Source: Phyllostachys edulis
Lineage: Eukaryota; Streptophyta; Magnoliopsida; Poales; Poaceae
NCBI GenBank assembly: GCA_036346405.1
Contig: CM070548.1
Span: 50,821,779-50,885,778 of the forward strand
Length of the DNA: 64,000 bases
Reading direction: 5' to 3'
In this document: positions 53,901 through 64,000 of the stretch, in pieces
Numbering within the stretch: position 1 is the stretch's first letter
Layout: every line of letters begins with the position of its first letter
The notes under the pieces: model-generated
What the model was told of the DNA's origin: nothing
The model's input: only the letters and a program-made list of their open reading frames with translations
Databases searched by the model: none
Made by a program: the position numbers and the translations under genes

Positions 53901-55555
53901 TCCGACACGGCGGCGCGACGGCGAGGAGCGGAGGAGCTACTACGGGAACATGGCACAACGCGGAAAAGAGACGCCCGCGGCAATTAAGCGTGCGCATGAG
54001 TAAAAGGAAGGCTCAGTGAACTCACTGGGATGACCCGGAGGTGGAGAGGCTGCCGGAGTTGAGCCGGCGACAAAGAACAGCGGCAGCAGAGTGGCTTCAC
54101 CGAGGAGAGGTCGTTCTGGTGAAGAAGACAAAGAGTGAGTGGTAGAGAGACCTTAAGTGAGGCCCATAGCTGGTGTGCAAGCAAGGAATTGACTAGAGGC
54201 TTACCACACCGGAGCCGAAGAAGGGGAAGAAAGGGGTCCTTGCGGCCGAGTTAGAGAAAAATCCCAGATTTGATTATCCCTGCGATGCAAAGACAAAATT
54301 GGTTGAGGGGAAATCGTCTTCATGCTCAAAGGCACGATATGATGCGCAAGAAATGTAAAGTGACTCACCGGAGGTGAAGAAAACGTAATGGTGCCACACA
54401 GTGGTTTTTAGTGCGTGCTCCAGGGCTAGCGAGAGCACGACGGCGGTCCAAGAGCTACAAGGCAATGTAGAAGCGGGCATTAGCCAAAATGGAGATGGCA
54501 TCGAAGGGTGAGTACGAGGGACATCATAGGGTTGAGCTTACATGGGCGATGAACAAGAGAGAGCGCCTTCTCCCTCAGCCACCGAGAGGGAGAATGGCCA
54601 AAAAAGGAAGGATGCGACACGACTTAAGCTTGGGTAATGGACGGAAGAGAGGCGGCGTTAGGTGGTGAAGCTCCAGGACTGGTCGACGAGGGCGGTGGGT
54701 TGACGTCGTGCCCGCGCGTTGACGGAGTTGGCAACGTGGCGCGGTGACGTGGCGCCCGGTTTCTGCCCGCCCGCCAGCGCGAGGAAGGAGACGGGCCTAA
54801 CCGGTGGGGCCGCGGCGTCAGCGACACAGCTGCGAGCGCGAGCTCGAGCGAGTGGAGTCGACGCGGGCCGTTGGATCGCGATCAAATGATCGATAACACG
54901 TGAGGATTTTTAACCCAGGCCGAAGGGGTACGAGCTCGTGACCGTTGATGTTTCATCGGACGGCTGCATGCGATGCGCCGCTAGATGACTCGGTCAAGCC
55001 AAGACGGTGCGGTCGGGTTTGAGTCGGGCTCGGGTCCGAGCCCAGTGAACAGTGATTTCAGGTTTTGTTTTAAAAGGCTGAGAAGATAGGGAATTTTTTT
55101 GGAGATAGCTCCGAAGCTCCAAAAATTCTAAAATTTTTATGGAAGCTTGCTGGATTAGAGAACAACCTTGTGTAATTTTTCCAAAATTTTTTATGCAATG
55201 CATTTCTTTCTATAAAATTCACAAGAGGCTGTCCTAGGGATTTGACCAGAATTCAAACTAGTTTTACTAGCTCTTTTGAAATAGCAAATAAAATCTAAAA
55301 ATTATGAGATTTTTCAGAGAGGTTAGTAGGATGATCTAGATGATAGGAAAAATATTTTCAGAAGTTGATCACAAGATTAGATTTGTAAATGTCCAAGGAT
55401 TATGCTTTCCTCAAATGAAACATTGACCATTGAAAATAGGAAACACTAGGGGAAAATTTCTAGAAAATTTCAAATGACATCATGAGGCATCAAAAGTTTT
55501 AATTTATCCTCATTTTATAACATTTGAAACACACACCATTGTTTGGGATGTTACA
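50959..55555 (-). repeat. Element F LTR, left (4.6 kb)
   Basis: TGTGAGAACCCGG to GGGATGTTACA. It is essentially collinear with the right LTR except for 53430-55171, which is absent there. GC-rich part 53750-55020 has short frames on both strands and no domain. Confidence 0.92.
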
Positions 55556-55567
55556 AAACCTCCCCCC
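55556..55567 (-). other. Element F polypurine tract
   Basis: The minus strand reads GGGGGGAGGTTT directly inside the left LTR. Confidence 0.8.
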
Positions 55568-55587
55568 ATCTCGTCCCGAGATTTCGG

Positions 55588-56079
55588 CTACTCGGTAAAG
55601 AAAGATGGGTAGTCCGCACGCAGGCGATCCTCCCTTTCCCAAGTTGCTTCATCCTCGGTATGATTTGTCCACTAAACTTTGAGGAACTTGATGGCACGAT
55701 TCCTTGTTCTACGTTCAGCTTCTTCAAGGATGCGAAGAGGACGCTCTTTGTAGGTCAAGTCTTCTTGTACATCGAGACTCTCCAATGGAGCTTCCTCGGT
55801 TGGAACGCGAAGGCACTTTTTCAATTGAGACATGTGAAAGACATCGTGCACACCTTCAAGTGCAGCGGGCAATTCCAACTTGTAGGCAATCGCTCCTTTC
55901 TTCTCAATGATGCGGTAAGGTCCAACATATCGAAGAGCTAACTTGCCTTTGACGCCAAATCACTGATGACCCTTCAGAGGAGAGACTTTGAGATAAACAA
56001 AGTCATTAGGCTCAAAGCTCAACTCGTGATGATGACGATCCGCATAGCTCTTTTGTCTTGATTGAGCCGTGCGCAATCA
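55588..56079 (-). pseudogene. Element F integrase C-terminus and chromodomain, broken
   Basis: Continues pol after the stop at 56077-56079. In the minus direction: RTAQSRQKSYADRHHHELSF, a TGA near 55965 where Trp is expected, KLALRYVGPYRIIEKKGA, then ELPAALEGVHDVFHMSQLKK. A chromodomain-like tail follows, with RAIKFLKV, a TAG near 55675, and WTNHTEDEATWEREDRL to the final stop at 55588-55590. Chromodomains of this group can steer integration to modified histones. Three premature stops leave it dead. Confidence 0.8.
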
Positions 56080-58245
56080 ATCTCGAATCAACCGAACTTG
56101 ACTTTCGGCCTCATTAATCGAGTCTGGGCCGAAGAATGGTCTTTCACCAGTTTCTGACCAATTCAACGGGGTTCTACACTTTCTCCCATATAAGGCCTCA
56201 AATGGTGCCATGCCAAGACTAGCTTGAAAGCTGTTGTTGTAGGAGAACTCGGCGAACGACAAACACTTCTCCCAATTCTTCCCATAGGAGAGAACACAAG
56301 CACGGAGCATGTCTTCCAACACTTGATTGACCCTTTCAGTTTGGCCATCAGTTTGAGGATGGTACGCGGTGCTGAAAGAAAGACGGGTCCCCATAGCCTC
56401 TTGTAAGCTTTTCCAAAATTTGGCGGTGAAGAGCGCACCACGATCCGAAATGATCGTCTTCGGTACACCATGCAAGCACACAATGCGGGAAATGTAGAGA
56501 TCCGCCAACAGACCCACACTGAGATTGGTCCGTACTGGAAGAAAATGGGCTACTTTTGTCAACCGATCGATGACAACCCATATGGAATCTTTCCCCTTGG
56601 AGGTTCGGGGTAGACCGGTGATAAAATCCATACCGATTGAATCCCACTTCCACTCAGGTACAGACAAAGGTTGTAGCAAATCCGCTGGACGTTGATGTTC
56701 GGCCTTCACACGATGACATACGTCACACTCGGCAACGAACCTTGCGATCTCTCGCTTCATTCGGGTCCACCAGAAACTCTGCCGGAGATCTTGATACATT
56801 TTTGTGGCCCCGGGATGAATGGACAAAGGAGAATCATGGGCTTCACGGAGGATGACATTCCGCAATTCCATGTCCTTAGGAACCACAAGGCGCTTTCCGA
56901 ACCATACAACACCATTTTCATCTTTTGAGAAGCACTTGGCTGTTCCGTTCTTGATATTCTGCTCGATCTGATTCACACATTCATCTGTTTGTTGTGCAGC
57001 CTTGATCTGATCTTTTAAGGTTAGTTGCACAACCAAGACAGCGAGGGAACCATGCTCAACCACTCCTAAGTTGAGCCGCTGAAATTCTTCATGAAGGGCG
57101 GGCTGCTGCTCCTTGAGCATCAAGGTATTGCAATAAACCTTGCGACTGAGAGCATCGGCAACAACATTAGCTTTGCCCGGATGGTATTGGAGACCCATAT
57201 CATAATCTTTGATCAATTCCAACCACCTTCTTTGCCTAAGGTTCAGATCTGGTTGGGTGAACAAGTACTTCAAACTCTTGTAATCCGAATACACTTCGCA
57301 ACGATTACCGATGAGGTAATGTCGCCAAATCTTCAGTGCATGAACCACTACAGCTAATTCCAAGTCATGGGTTGGATATTTGAATTCATGAGGCCTCAAT
57401 TGCCTTGATGCATAAGCCACCACCTTGCCCTCTTGCATAAGAACACAACCGAAGTCCTTGGCGAGAAGCATCATAATAGATATCGAAGCTTGGTGGGCGT
57501 CGGGAAGAACAAGAACTGGAGCTGTGGTCAATCTCTTCTTGAGTTCTTGAAAACTCTTCTCACAATCAGCGAACCACACATACTTCTTGTCCTTCTTGAG
57601 CAATTCAGTCATCGGCTTTGCAATCTTGGAGAAGTTCTCAATAAAGCGACGATAGTATCCCGCTAAACCGAGAAAACTCCTCACGTCAGTCATTGACTTG
57701 GGCTGACCCCATGAGAGCACATTACTGACCTTGCTAAGATCAACGGCGATGCCTTCCGCTGAAAGAACATGACTCAAGAATGCCACTTCCTTCAACCAAA
57801 ACTCGCACTTGATGAACTTCGCATAGAGTTGATGTTTGCAAAGTTTTCCCAATACTAGCTTCAGATGTTCAGCATGCTCTTCATCATTCTTCGAGTAGAT
57901 AAGGATATCATCAATGAAGACCACCAGAAATTTGTCCAAATACTCCATGAATATCATATTCATAAGATTCATGAAAAGAGCAAGAGCATTTGTCAAGCCG
58001 AAAAACATGACTGTACACTCGTACAATCCGTAGCGAGTAGAGAAAGCCGTCTTCGGAATATCTTCAGGCTTGATTCGGACTTGATGGTAGCCCAATCTCA
58101 GATCAATCTTGGAGAACACCCGAGCGCCGGTCAATTGATCGAAAAGGTTGTCAATCCGAGGCAACAGGTACTTGTTTTTCACCGTCACTGCATTTAGCGG
58201 ACGGTAATCAACACACAAACGCAGAGTCTTGTCTTTCTTCTTCAC
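56077..58245 (-). CDS. Element F reverse transcriptase, RNase H and integrase core
   Basis: A 722-codon uninterrupted frame, the longest here. Reverse transcriptase comes first: [41 protein letters not shown] and [14 protein letters not shown] (the YxDD-type active site, here FIDD, usual for gypsy). RNase H follows with [25 protein letters not shown] and ADALSRK. Integrase has an HHCC finger ([20 protein letters not shown]), then the DDE core: [24 protein letters not shown] and [13 protein letters not shown]. The Met at 58245 is arbitrary; homologous sequence ([16 protein letters not shown]) continues upstream to an in-frame TAA near 58300. The part encoded is intact, but it is cut off from gag, protease and the chromodomain. 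Confidence 0.93.
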   Translation of the reverse strand: MKKKDKTLRLCVDYRPLNAVTVKNKYLLPRIDNLFDQLTGARVFSKIDLRLGYHQVRIKPEDIPKTAFSTRYGLYECTVMFFGLTNALALFMNLMNMIFMEYLDKFLVVFIDDILIYSKNDEEHAEHLKLVLGKLCKHQLYAKFIKCEFWLKEVAFLSHVLSAEGIAVDLSKVSNVLSWGQPKSMTDVRSFLGLAGYYRRFIENFSKIAKPMTELLKKDKKYVWFADCEKSFQELKKRLTTAPVLVLPDAHQASISIMMLLAKDFGCVLMQEGKVVAYASRQLRPHEFKYPTHDLELAVVVHALKIWRHYLIGNRCEVYSDYKSLKYLFTQPDLNLRQRRWLELIKDYDMGLQYHPGKANVVADALSRKVYCNTLMLKEQQPALHEEFQRLNLGVVEHGSLAVLVVQLTLKDQIKAAQQTDECVNQIEQNIKNGTAKCFSKDENGVVWFGKRLVVPKDMELRNVILREAHDSPLSIHPGATKMYQDLRQSFWWTRMKREIARFVAECDVCHRVKAEHQRPADLLQPLSVPEWKWDSIGMDFITGLPRTSKGKDSIWVVIDRLTKVAHFLPVRTNLSVGLLADLYISRIVCLHGVPKTIISDRGALFTAKFWKSLQEAMGTRLSFSTAYHPQTDGQTERVNQVLEDMLRACVLSYGKNWEKCLSFAEFSYNNSFQASLGMAPFEALYGRKCRTPLNWSETGERPFFGPDSINEAESQVRLIRD

Positions 58246-58336
58246 AAAGATTGCGGGACAACCCCACGGTGATGAGGTTGGGCGGATGAAACCCTTTTAT
58301 TGAAGCTCACCAAGTTGCTTCTTCAACTCCTCTAGT

Positions 58337-58960
58337 TCATTTCGAGGCATCCGTCTGACCTCTTTGAAATCGAGGCGAGGGGCAAGAACTCAATAACAAA
58401 CTCAATATCTCGGACTGGAGGCATCCCAGGCAATTCTTCAGGAAAAACATCCACAAAGTCTCATACCACAAGGACTTCATGAATATCCATAGTTGGCTTT
58501 GCTTCAAGTGCATAAAGATGTGGTTCTTGTAGCTTCGGAGAAATTCCAACTTGCTCGCCGGATGGACTTGTGAGGGAGATGAATTTTCTGGCACAATCGA
58601 TTTGCCCCAAGTGTTGGGACAGCCAATCCATTCCAAGTATCACATCCAAACTTGCTGAATTGATGATGATAAGGTTTGCCAAAAATCCCACTCCTCCAAT
58701 CTCAATAGAAACATCCCGACATTCATATTCAACTCTCATTACCGACCCCGGAGAATGAATAATCAAAGGAACATGCATAGAAACAATTGGAAGATCACTA
58801 AGTGCAGCAAAAACTTTGATATAAATGAATGAGAGGCTCCAGAAACGGTAGCTGGTTGAGAGTTGACAAGAAGCGTACCCAACACGACGTCGGGTGCCTC
58901 TTGAGCTTCCTCAGCCGAGATATGGTTGACTCGACCGCTACCCACATTCTAGACCTTCTG
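58337..58960 (-). pseudogene. Element F aspartic protease, active site deleted
   Basis: The frame after the zinc knuckle reads LVNSQPATVSGASHSFISKF. Gypsy proteases normally have a D-S-G triad just before ASHSF. Here a short in-frame deletion has removed the Asp. A frameshift follows near 58810. The rest (58778-58461) has SLDVILGMDWLSQH, the conserved late protease motif, then a linker toward reverse transcriptase. Without the Asp no proteolysis is expected. Confidence 0.82.
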
Positions 58961-60022
58961 AGTAACCTTCTGATCTTGCCCATTTCCTTGCTCGCGTCCT
59001 CCATTAGGACGAGGGGCTGCTCCAGCCTTCTTAGGGCAATGATTAGCATAATGGCCCTTGTTGTTACAGAAGAAACAAGTAACCTCAGCGGCTGGGTTGC
59101 GAGGGCCTCCTTGCTGTCCCGCAGGTGCACGTGGTTGAGACACGACCTGCGGTGGGCGAGGTACAAACGCCGGTGCCCTCGGTGGTGGTGGAGTCAGAGA
59201 GTGATGCACCGGGGCTTGCCCGCCGTGAGAATGAGAAAAACTGGCCCTTGCTGATTTTTAGGCCTCCCACTTGCGCTTGCGAGAATCGCCTAGCGCCCTT
59301 CCCTTGTGTTCTGCGACAATAGCCTTGTCGACCAAAGTCTGGAAGTCGGGGAAGTCAACGATAGACAGCTTGTCCTGAAGCTCCTCAGACAAGCCATCCA
59401 TGAACTTCTCCTGCTTGGCCTCATCAGTGGGCACGTCCTCAGGGGCGTACCGAGACAAATGGTTGAATTCATGCAAGTACTCAGTCACTGATTTGCGCCC
59501 TTGCTTGAGCGCCGAGAATTCCTTCTTCTTAAGCTTCATCAATCCGGCGGGAACATGAGCCCGACGGAAGGCAGTGCGAAACTCCGCCCAAGTGATAGCC
59601 CGGCCCGCGGGTTGCATGGCGAGGAAGTTCTCCCACCATGAAAGTGCTTCCCCCTCCAGCTGATGGGAGGCAAAGAGTGCCTTCTCCTGCTCCTGGCACT
59701 GAGCGACATCGAGCTTCCGCTCGACTAGACGCAACCAATCGTCTGCGTCGAGTGGATCCTCGGACCGCAAGAAGGTGGGTGGCTGCGTGCGAAGGAACTC
59801 CGAGAGTCCTCCCCTCTGATGATGGCCACCACCTCCCCCTGATCCGGAGGCACCGGAAAGGTTGGAGGTGTTCCGTGCAATCGCCTCTAAGATCCTTGTC
59901 TGATCCATACGATTTCGCTCAATCTGAGCGAGAACCTCAGCCATGGTCGGAGGAGGTGGTAGCTTCTCATCTGACCGGTGGTGACCACAGGCTGTCTTGA
60001 GTTCTTCGACCATCTGTTTCAT
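58949..60022 (-). pseudogene. Element F gag with CCHC zinc knuckle, one internal stop
   Basis: Begins with Met at 60022. The N-terminal 90 residues contain a coiled region (MAEVLAQIERNRMDQTRIL) and a Gly-rich linker. The capsid core follows: DPLDADDWLRLVERKLDV, LEGEALSWWENFLAMQPAG and GRKSVTEYLHEFNHLSRYAP. A TAA at 59258-59260 follows KRKWEA. The same frame stays open after it through a Pro-rich stretch to CFFCNNKGHYANHC (C-x2-C-x4-H-x4-C, about 59075-59035), stopping with TAG at 58949. Gag forms the particle and binds RNA. The single TAA separates capsid from nucleocapsid. Confidence 0.88.
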
Positions 60023-60782
60023 TGAGGCGGGTTAGCAACAAAAACCCGAAAACTAGAGGCGAAAGGTAGCAAAAGACAAACTATCGACTAGGGAAATGAT
60101 ATATTACCCTAACCCCATTACAACCATATAACCAGCAAGGAAATGAACTCCAAACATTTGCGAAAAGGCATAAGATCCAATGCAAAACTCATAAGACACA
60201 AGATTCAACTTCTCGGTACGACTAACTCGTATTGAATGAACGAGTAATCGGTTTGAGAAGGAAATTTCAGAACGCAACTCAAGTCTTTTTGCCTATAAGG
60301 ATCATGGTAAAAACCATCTAGGGTGTGTTAGACACTAGCTATCTAATATCACATCTTACCCTTTTAAACCCCACAAGTTTTAGTTGAATTATCCTCTCAT
60401 TTTTAGCCCTAACGAAGAACTAGGTGCTTGCTGTCCAAAACTTATACTTGCTGTCCAAATTTTATATCTAAGCTCCAAGCTAAAATTTCCAACTTCAATT
60501 GCTTCTAATCTCCACTAAAAGACAGCCAACACTTCATATTCTCAACACTCAATGAATCCCAAAACCGAATTTAAACGGTAACAACTATCTTTTGAAATAA
60601 AGATGAGAGGAAACAACTTTTCAAAACTTAAAAAAGAACAAGGTGAGATGAGCAATCTAAGATAGGTGAGGAGTAAAATCTGAGAACTTACTCAAGTTTT
60701 CATAAACCATTTGACATTTTGAAACTAAGTTTTTCAAAATATCCTAAGGACAACCAAGCTAGTGGTTTCTACGGTTAGTATG
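60023..60782 (-). other. Element F 5' leader
   Basis: About 760 bp between primer site and gag ATG, AT-rich, without a frame of note. Packaging and translation signals would lie here but none can be pinpointed. Confidence 0.6.
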
Positions 60783-60794
60783 GCTCTGATACCA
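60783..60794 (-). other. Element F primer-binding site
   Basis: The minus strand reads TGGTATCAGAGC (initiator Met tRNA), five bases inside the LTR at 60800. Confidence 0.9.
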
Positions 60795-60799
60795 ACTTT

Positions 60800-63649
60800 T
60801 GTGAGAACCCGGGGCATTTAACTTGTAATACTTAACCATTAAGATGATTCAAGCATTACAAATCAAATATCACGACTCTCGGCGTATATATACTTCCCAG
60901 AAGTGCAGTACACATACCCCATACAAAAAATTATGCATCAATTTCATTCAACACATAGATTCCAAAGCACAACTAAGCAATTCAAAAGACATACAATATA
61001 GAGTTATTACAAAAAGGGCCGACCGGCCAAATGACAACTAAAGAGTCCTAAATAATAGCGGAAGCAAGGTGCCATAAGATGGGGATAAACAAAAGCCAAG
61101 TAGTGTGCCTTAAACCCACAAGGCAACCAACCGGGCCACCAACCTAGTCGTCGAAGCCACCGCACATCTCGCAAAAGTGGAACCCTTGGGGTTCAACTTC
61201 CTCCTCTGCAACAATTTATTAAGCAAAGCAAATGAGTACAAAAATGTACTCGCAAGACTTACGTGTAGGGTAACAGGCCTATATAGATAGCTACATGTAA
61301 GCTTATTTAAGTGGATGAGGCTCTAGACTCATTTTCAGCAAAAAGCAAGTTTTCATTTGCAATAATGTAATAGATTGAAAGCAGTTTTACAACCTGATTT
61401 TATTTGATAAAAACAGCGAGATACAAGTAATAATAATAACAAGACATCCTGGAAGTGGCTAACCCAATAGCCACCACAACAATAGCATGAATTCCCTATT
61501 CATACCACCCACATCAAGTTTTAATTAAATGTTATAGTCTAACTCTTGCAAAACCTAACCAAGCGTGTCCATAACCTAGGACGAGGCTATTCGAATAGAT
61601 TGAACCCTGCAGGGGTGTACAACTTTACCCACATGTCAGACCGTCTTTTCGCCACATGATTAAGCACACTTCCTTTGGTATGCCGGCACGGCTAAGTCCT
61701 ACGAGACATTTCCAATATTGTGCATTAACTACGAGTCGCCCATATGGTAGGAAGCCCCATACGTTGATGCGGAGTCATGAAAGATGCTCACCTCCTTATA
61801 AAGGACGATGCTCCTTGCAGTGGATAAACTCCACCACTGCTCACCCAAACACACACAAGTTTCTTTTTCAACACAACGCACACATCCACCATGCAACCCG
61901 GAGCTAACACACACCAAAGTACTAAGTCAAGAGAGGTCCTATATCCCTCTCATGTGGTTGCACGCAAAAATGCCTGGATAGTGTGACACAAGATGTTCGG
62001 TCCTTGTTGACTTAGGCATACCACCACACACTCGAATATCACACCATCAACCATATGCCCAAGTCTAAAACATTTCATTTTCAGTTTTAGTTTTTGACTT
62101 TATAAAGTAACAAAGCACAAAGTGTTGAGCATAATGATAATAATAATTTTGTGTGATCAAGGTTATCGACTAAGTCGATAACAGCCCATTCTACCGGTAG
62201 CTAAGCATTTCTAAGCATGACACATAAAGACAATAAAGAGCATAATTAAATCACGGGCTCTAATTCACCAATGATATTAATAACTTATGTTTTGTGGCGA
62301 GGATAACAATTTAAGGGCAACCATGCAATAGGAATAGCTATCTCTAATCGGGAAAATATACTTTGACACAAAAGCATGCATACATACAATTTGTAAACAA
62401 AGTATTAGACTTGAAAGTAATGGGACATTTATGATCAAACTACTTGCCTTGCTGAGGATGATTATATTGCTGCAGAGGGTCACTCGCGCAATCAATAATT
62501 TCGTTGGAACCTAGCGCAAGAAGTCGAAAGCACAATAAGAACGAATAACACCGAAAAGACCCAAACATTCAAAGTCATCCAAAAATTATGAAAAATTCAC
62601 AGAAGGTAGAGCATGATTTTAGATGAATTTATCAATAAGAATCAATTTATTTGGATGTTCTATGCAAAAGTTATGATAGTTTGAATGTCAGTTTTCCAGA
62701 ATTTCCAAATAAATTGCCACCAGTTACTGTTCATCCGAATTAATTATTTTGGTGAAAATTTCCAGAGCAGTGGTGCACTTGAAATTTTTATGGTAGGCAT
62801 AGCACCTCATGAGATGAACAATGGAATTTGATTCACCTCATTTGGAGCTAAGATGAATTTTCTATGATTTTTCAAGGTTATGAAAGTAGTACACAAGTTA
62901 CATGTAAAGTAAGATTTTCAGTATCAGTATCATGCTCACAAACTATTTTACAATAAACTACACTAATAGAGGATTCTAACCAAATTAAGTTTATTCTTTT
63001 TGGAGTTACAGAGAAATACTTATGTATTTTTGAAGTTAAAGCAATTTTTAGTGCAACAATAATACTAAACCTAAAGTAATTTTGCCAAAAAGTATTTTAT
63101 GCAACAGTAACATGATTCAACCTATTTTTATATTAAAGTACATTTAAAAGGAAACTAACAAAATTTGAACAATCAATTTTGGAGTTAAAATGAATTACTT
63201 ATGCAATTTTGAAGTTTAACCAATTTTCGGTTCACAAATAAAGCATTTCGGAAATTATATAAACATGTAATTTTTCCAGAAATTTTGTGCACTGTATTTC
63301 TTTCTATAAAATTCACAAGAGGCTGTCCTAGGGGTTTGACCAGAGTTCAAACTGGTTTGACTAGCTCTTTTGAAATAGCAAATAAAATCTAAAAATTATG
63401 AGATTTTTCAGAGAGGTTACTAGGATGATCGAGATGATAGGGAAAATATTTCCAGAGGTTGATCACAAGATTAGATTTGTAAGTTTCCAAGGATTATGCT
63501 TTCCTCAAATGAAACATTTACCTTTGAAAATAGGAAACACTAGGGGTAAATTTCTAGAAAATTTCAAATGACATCATGAGGCATCAAAAGTTTTAATTTA
63601 TCCTCATTTTATTACATTTGAAACACACACCATTGTTTGGGATGTTACA
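60800..63649 (-). repeat. Element F LTR, right, with 1.74-kb deletion
   Basis: 2850 bp. Sequence is collinear with the left LTR up to ATATAAACAT at 63266, then jumps to GTAATTTTTCC, corresponding to left position 55172. The missing block is left 53430-55171. Confidence 0.92.
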
Positions 63650-63654
63650 AAAGG

Positions 63655-64000
63655 GGTTGCCCTCACGTGGTTCTTCACCATCCCCCCCGGTCCGTTTACG
63701 CATGGGAGCAGCTACGGGACCTGGTATGCAACAATTTCCAGGGAAACTACATCGAGCCAAAGGATGCGGCGCACTTGTTTGCAATCAAGCAGGCCCCAGG
63801 CGAGTCCCTCCGCAGTTTCTTTAAGAAATTCGCGGAGGTCAAGTGCCAGGTCAAGGGCGTCAACGAGACAACAATCATCAACGCAGCGACCTGCGTACTG
63901 CAAAAGGGCCCATTATCGGAAAAGCTGGCCCGCAAGCCCGTCTCCACCATCGCGGAGCTTTTCGACAAAATAGAGGAATATGCCCGAGCGGAGGAGGACA
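63655..64000 (+). pseudogene. Element E gag, C-terminal part, runs off the window
   Basis: When element F and one TSD copy are removed, the frame continues from ISLALKG directly into VALTWFFTIPPGSVYAWEQL, then LRDLVCNNFQGNYIEPKDAA, APGESLRSFFKKFAEVKCQ and LARKPVSTIAELFDKIEEYA. This is the second half of the retrotransposon gag capsid domain (Retrotrans_gag type). No stop occurs to the window end, so before F inserted this part of gag was readable. It is now separated by 12.7 kb. Confidence 0.87.

Larger units (their letters stand above)
50959..63649 (-). mobile_element. Chromodomain Ty3/gypsy (Del/Tekay) element F, near full length
   Basis: LTRs are at 50959-55555 (4597 bp) and 60800-63649 (2850 bp). 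AAAGG flanks both sides (50954-50958 and 63650-63654). The interior (55556-60799) has a polypurine tract, pol with protease, reverse transcriptase, RNase H, integrase and chromodomain, gag, and an initiator-Met primer site, all on the minus strand. Very long LTRs plus a C-terminal chromodomain fit the Del/Tekay lineage. Multiple in-frame stops and a protease lesion make it non-functional. The right LTR carries a 1.74-kb deletion. Solo LTR A belongs to the same family. Confidence 0.93.
49670..64000 (+). mobile_element. Ty3/gypsy (Tat-type) element E, left part
   Basis: The LTR (49670-50305), a primer site and gag are present in plus orientation. Gag is interrupted at 50958 by element F and resumes at 63655, running off the window. 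Pol and the right LTR should lie beyond 64000. The left flanking pentamer CACAA (49665-49669) is the expected half of its TSD. The Tat-lineage call rests on the primer-site sequence and gag style. Confidence 0.8.

Overview
The window is plant nuclear DNA, most likely from a grass or another monocot. It is essentially transposable elements end to end, with no intact host gene, no tRNA or rRNA gene and no CRISPR array. Evidence for a plant genome: LTR retrotransposons with initiator-Met-tRNA primer sites, a chromodomain-type Ty3/gypsy element with LTRs over 4 kb, a PIF/Harbinger element with spliced GT..AG genes, an hAT remnant with the common plant terminus CAGTGGCGGAGCC, and a Helitron end. 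GC-rich, multiply nested repeats suggest a grass, but the species cannot be read from the sequence.

Layout. The first 418 bases look like the end of a large LTR. A defective Ty1/copia element then runs 423-42982 (minus strand). Its far LTR is split by a nest of later insertions, each recognised by target-site duplications (TSDs): (1) solo LTR G, 3689-42608, TSD TGATG; (2) inside G, the non-autonomous LTR retrotransposon D, 5273-39824, TSD TAACC, about 6.7 kb once inserts are removed and full of tandem arrays; (3) inside D, solo LTR I (6954-20312, TSD CTGTT), solo LTR A (21588-25585, TSD ACAAG), a pol-less copia-like element J (25754-34800, TSD TCACG/TCATG) and an hAT remnant (35870-37269, TSD CGTCAGAG); (4) inside I, a foldback MITE (8023-8437), a Helitron (10230 to about 14708) and solo LTR H (15370-19926, TSD TAGTC).

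Right of the copia element, 42983-49669 is older sequence: a Tourist-like MITE, a duplicated AT-rich module, a short RNase-H-like fragment and a decayed PIF/Harbinger element with both a DDE transposase and a Myb/SANT-like gene. It is cut at 49670 by a plus-strand Ty3/gypsy element E. The gag of E is interrupted by a nearly full-length chromodomain gypsy element F (50959-63649, TSD AAAGG) and resumes at 63655 to the window end.

Nothing forms an operon or pathway. The gene content is gag, protease, reverse transcriptase, RNase H, integrase and transposase remnants, all broken. The informative biology is the insertion order, repeated solo-LTR formation by unequal recombination, the array-rich element D, the pol-less element J, and a decay pattern rich in stops explainable by C-to-T change. 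I found no convincing new enzymatic or defence system.
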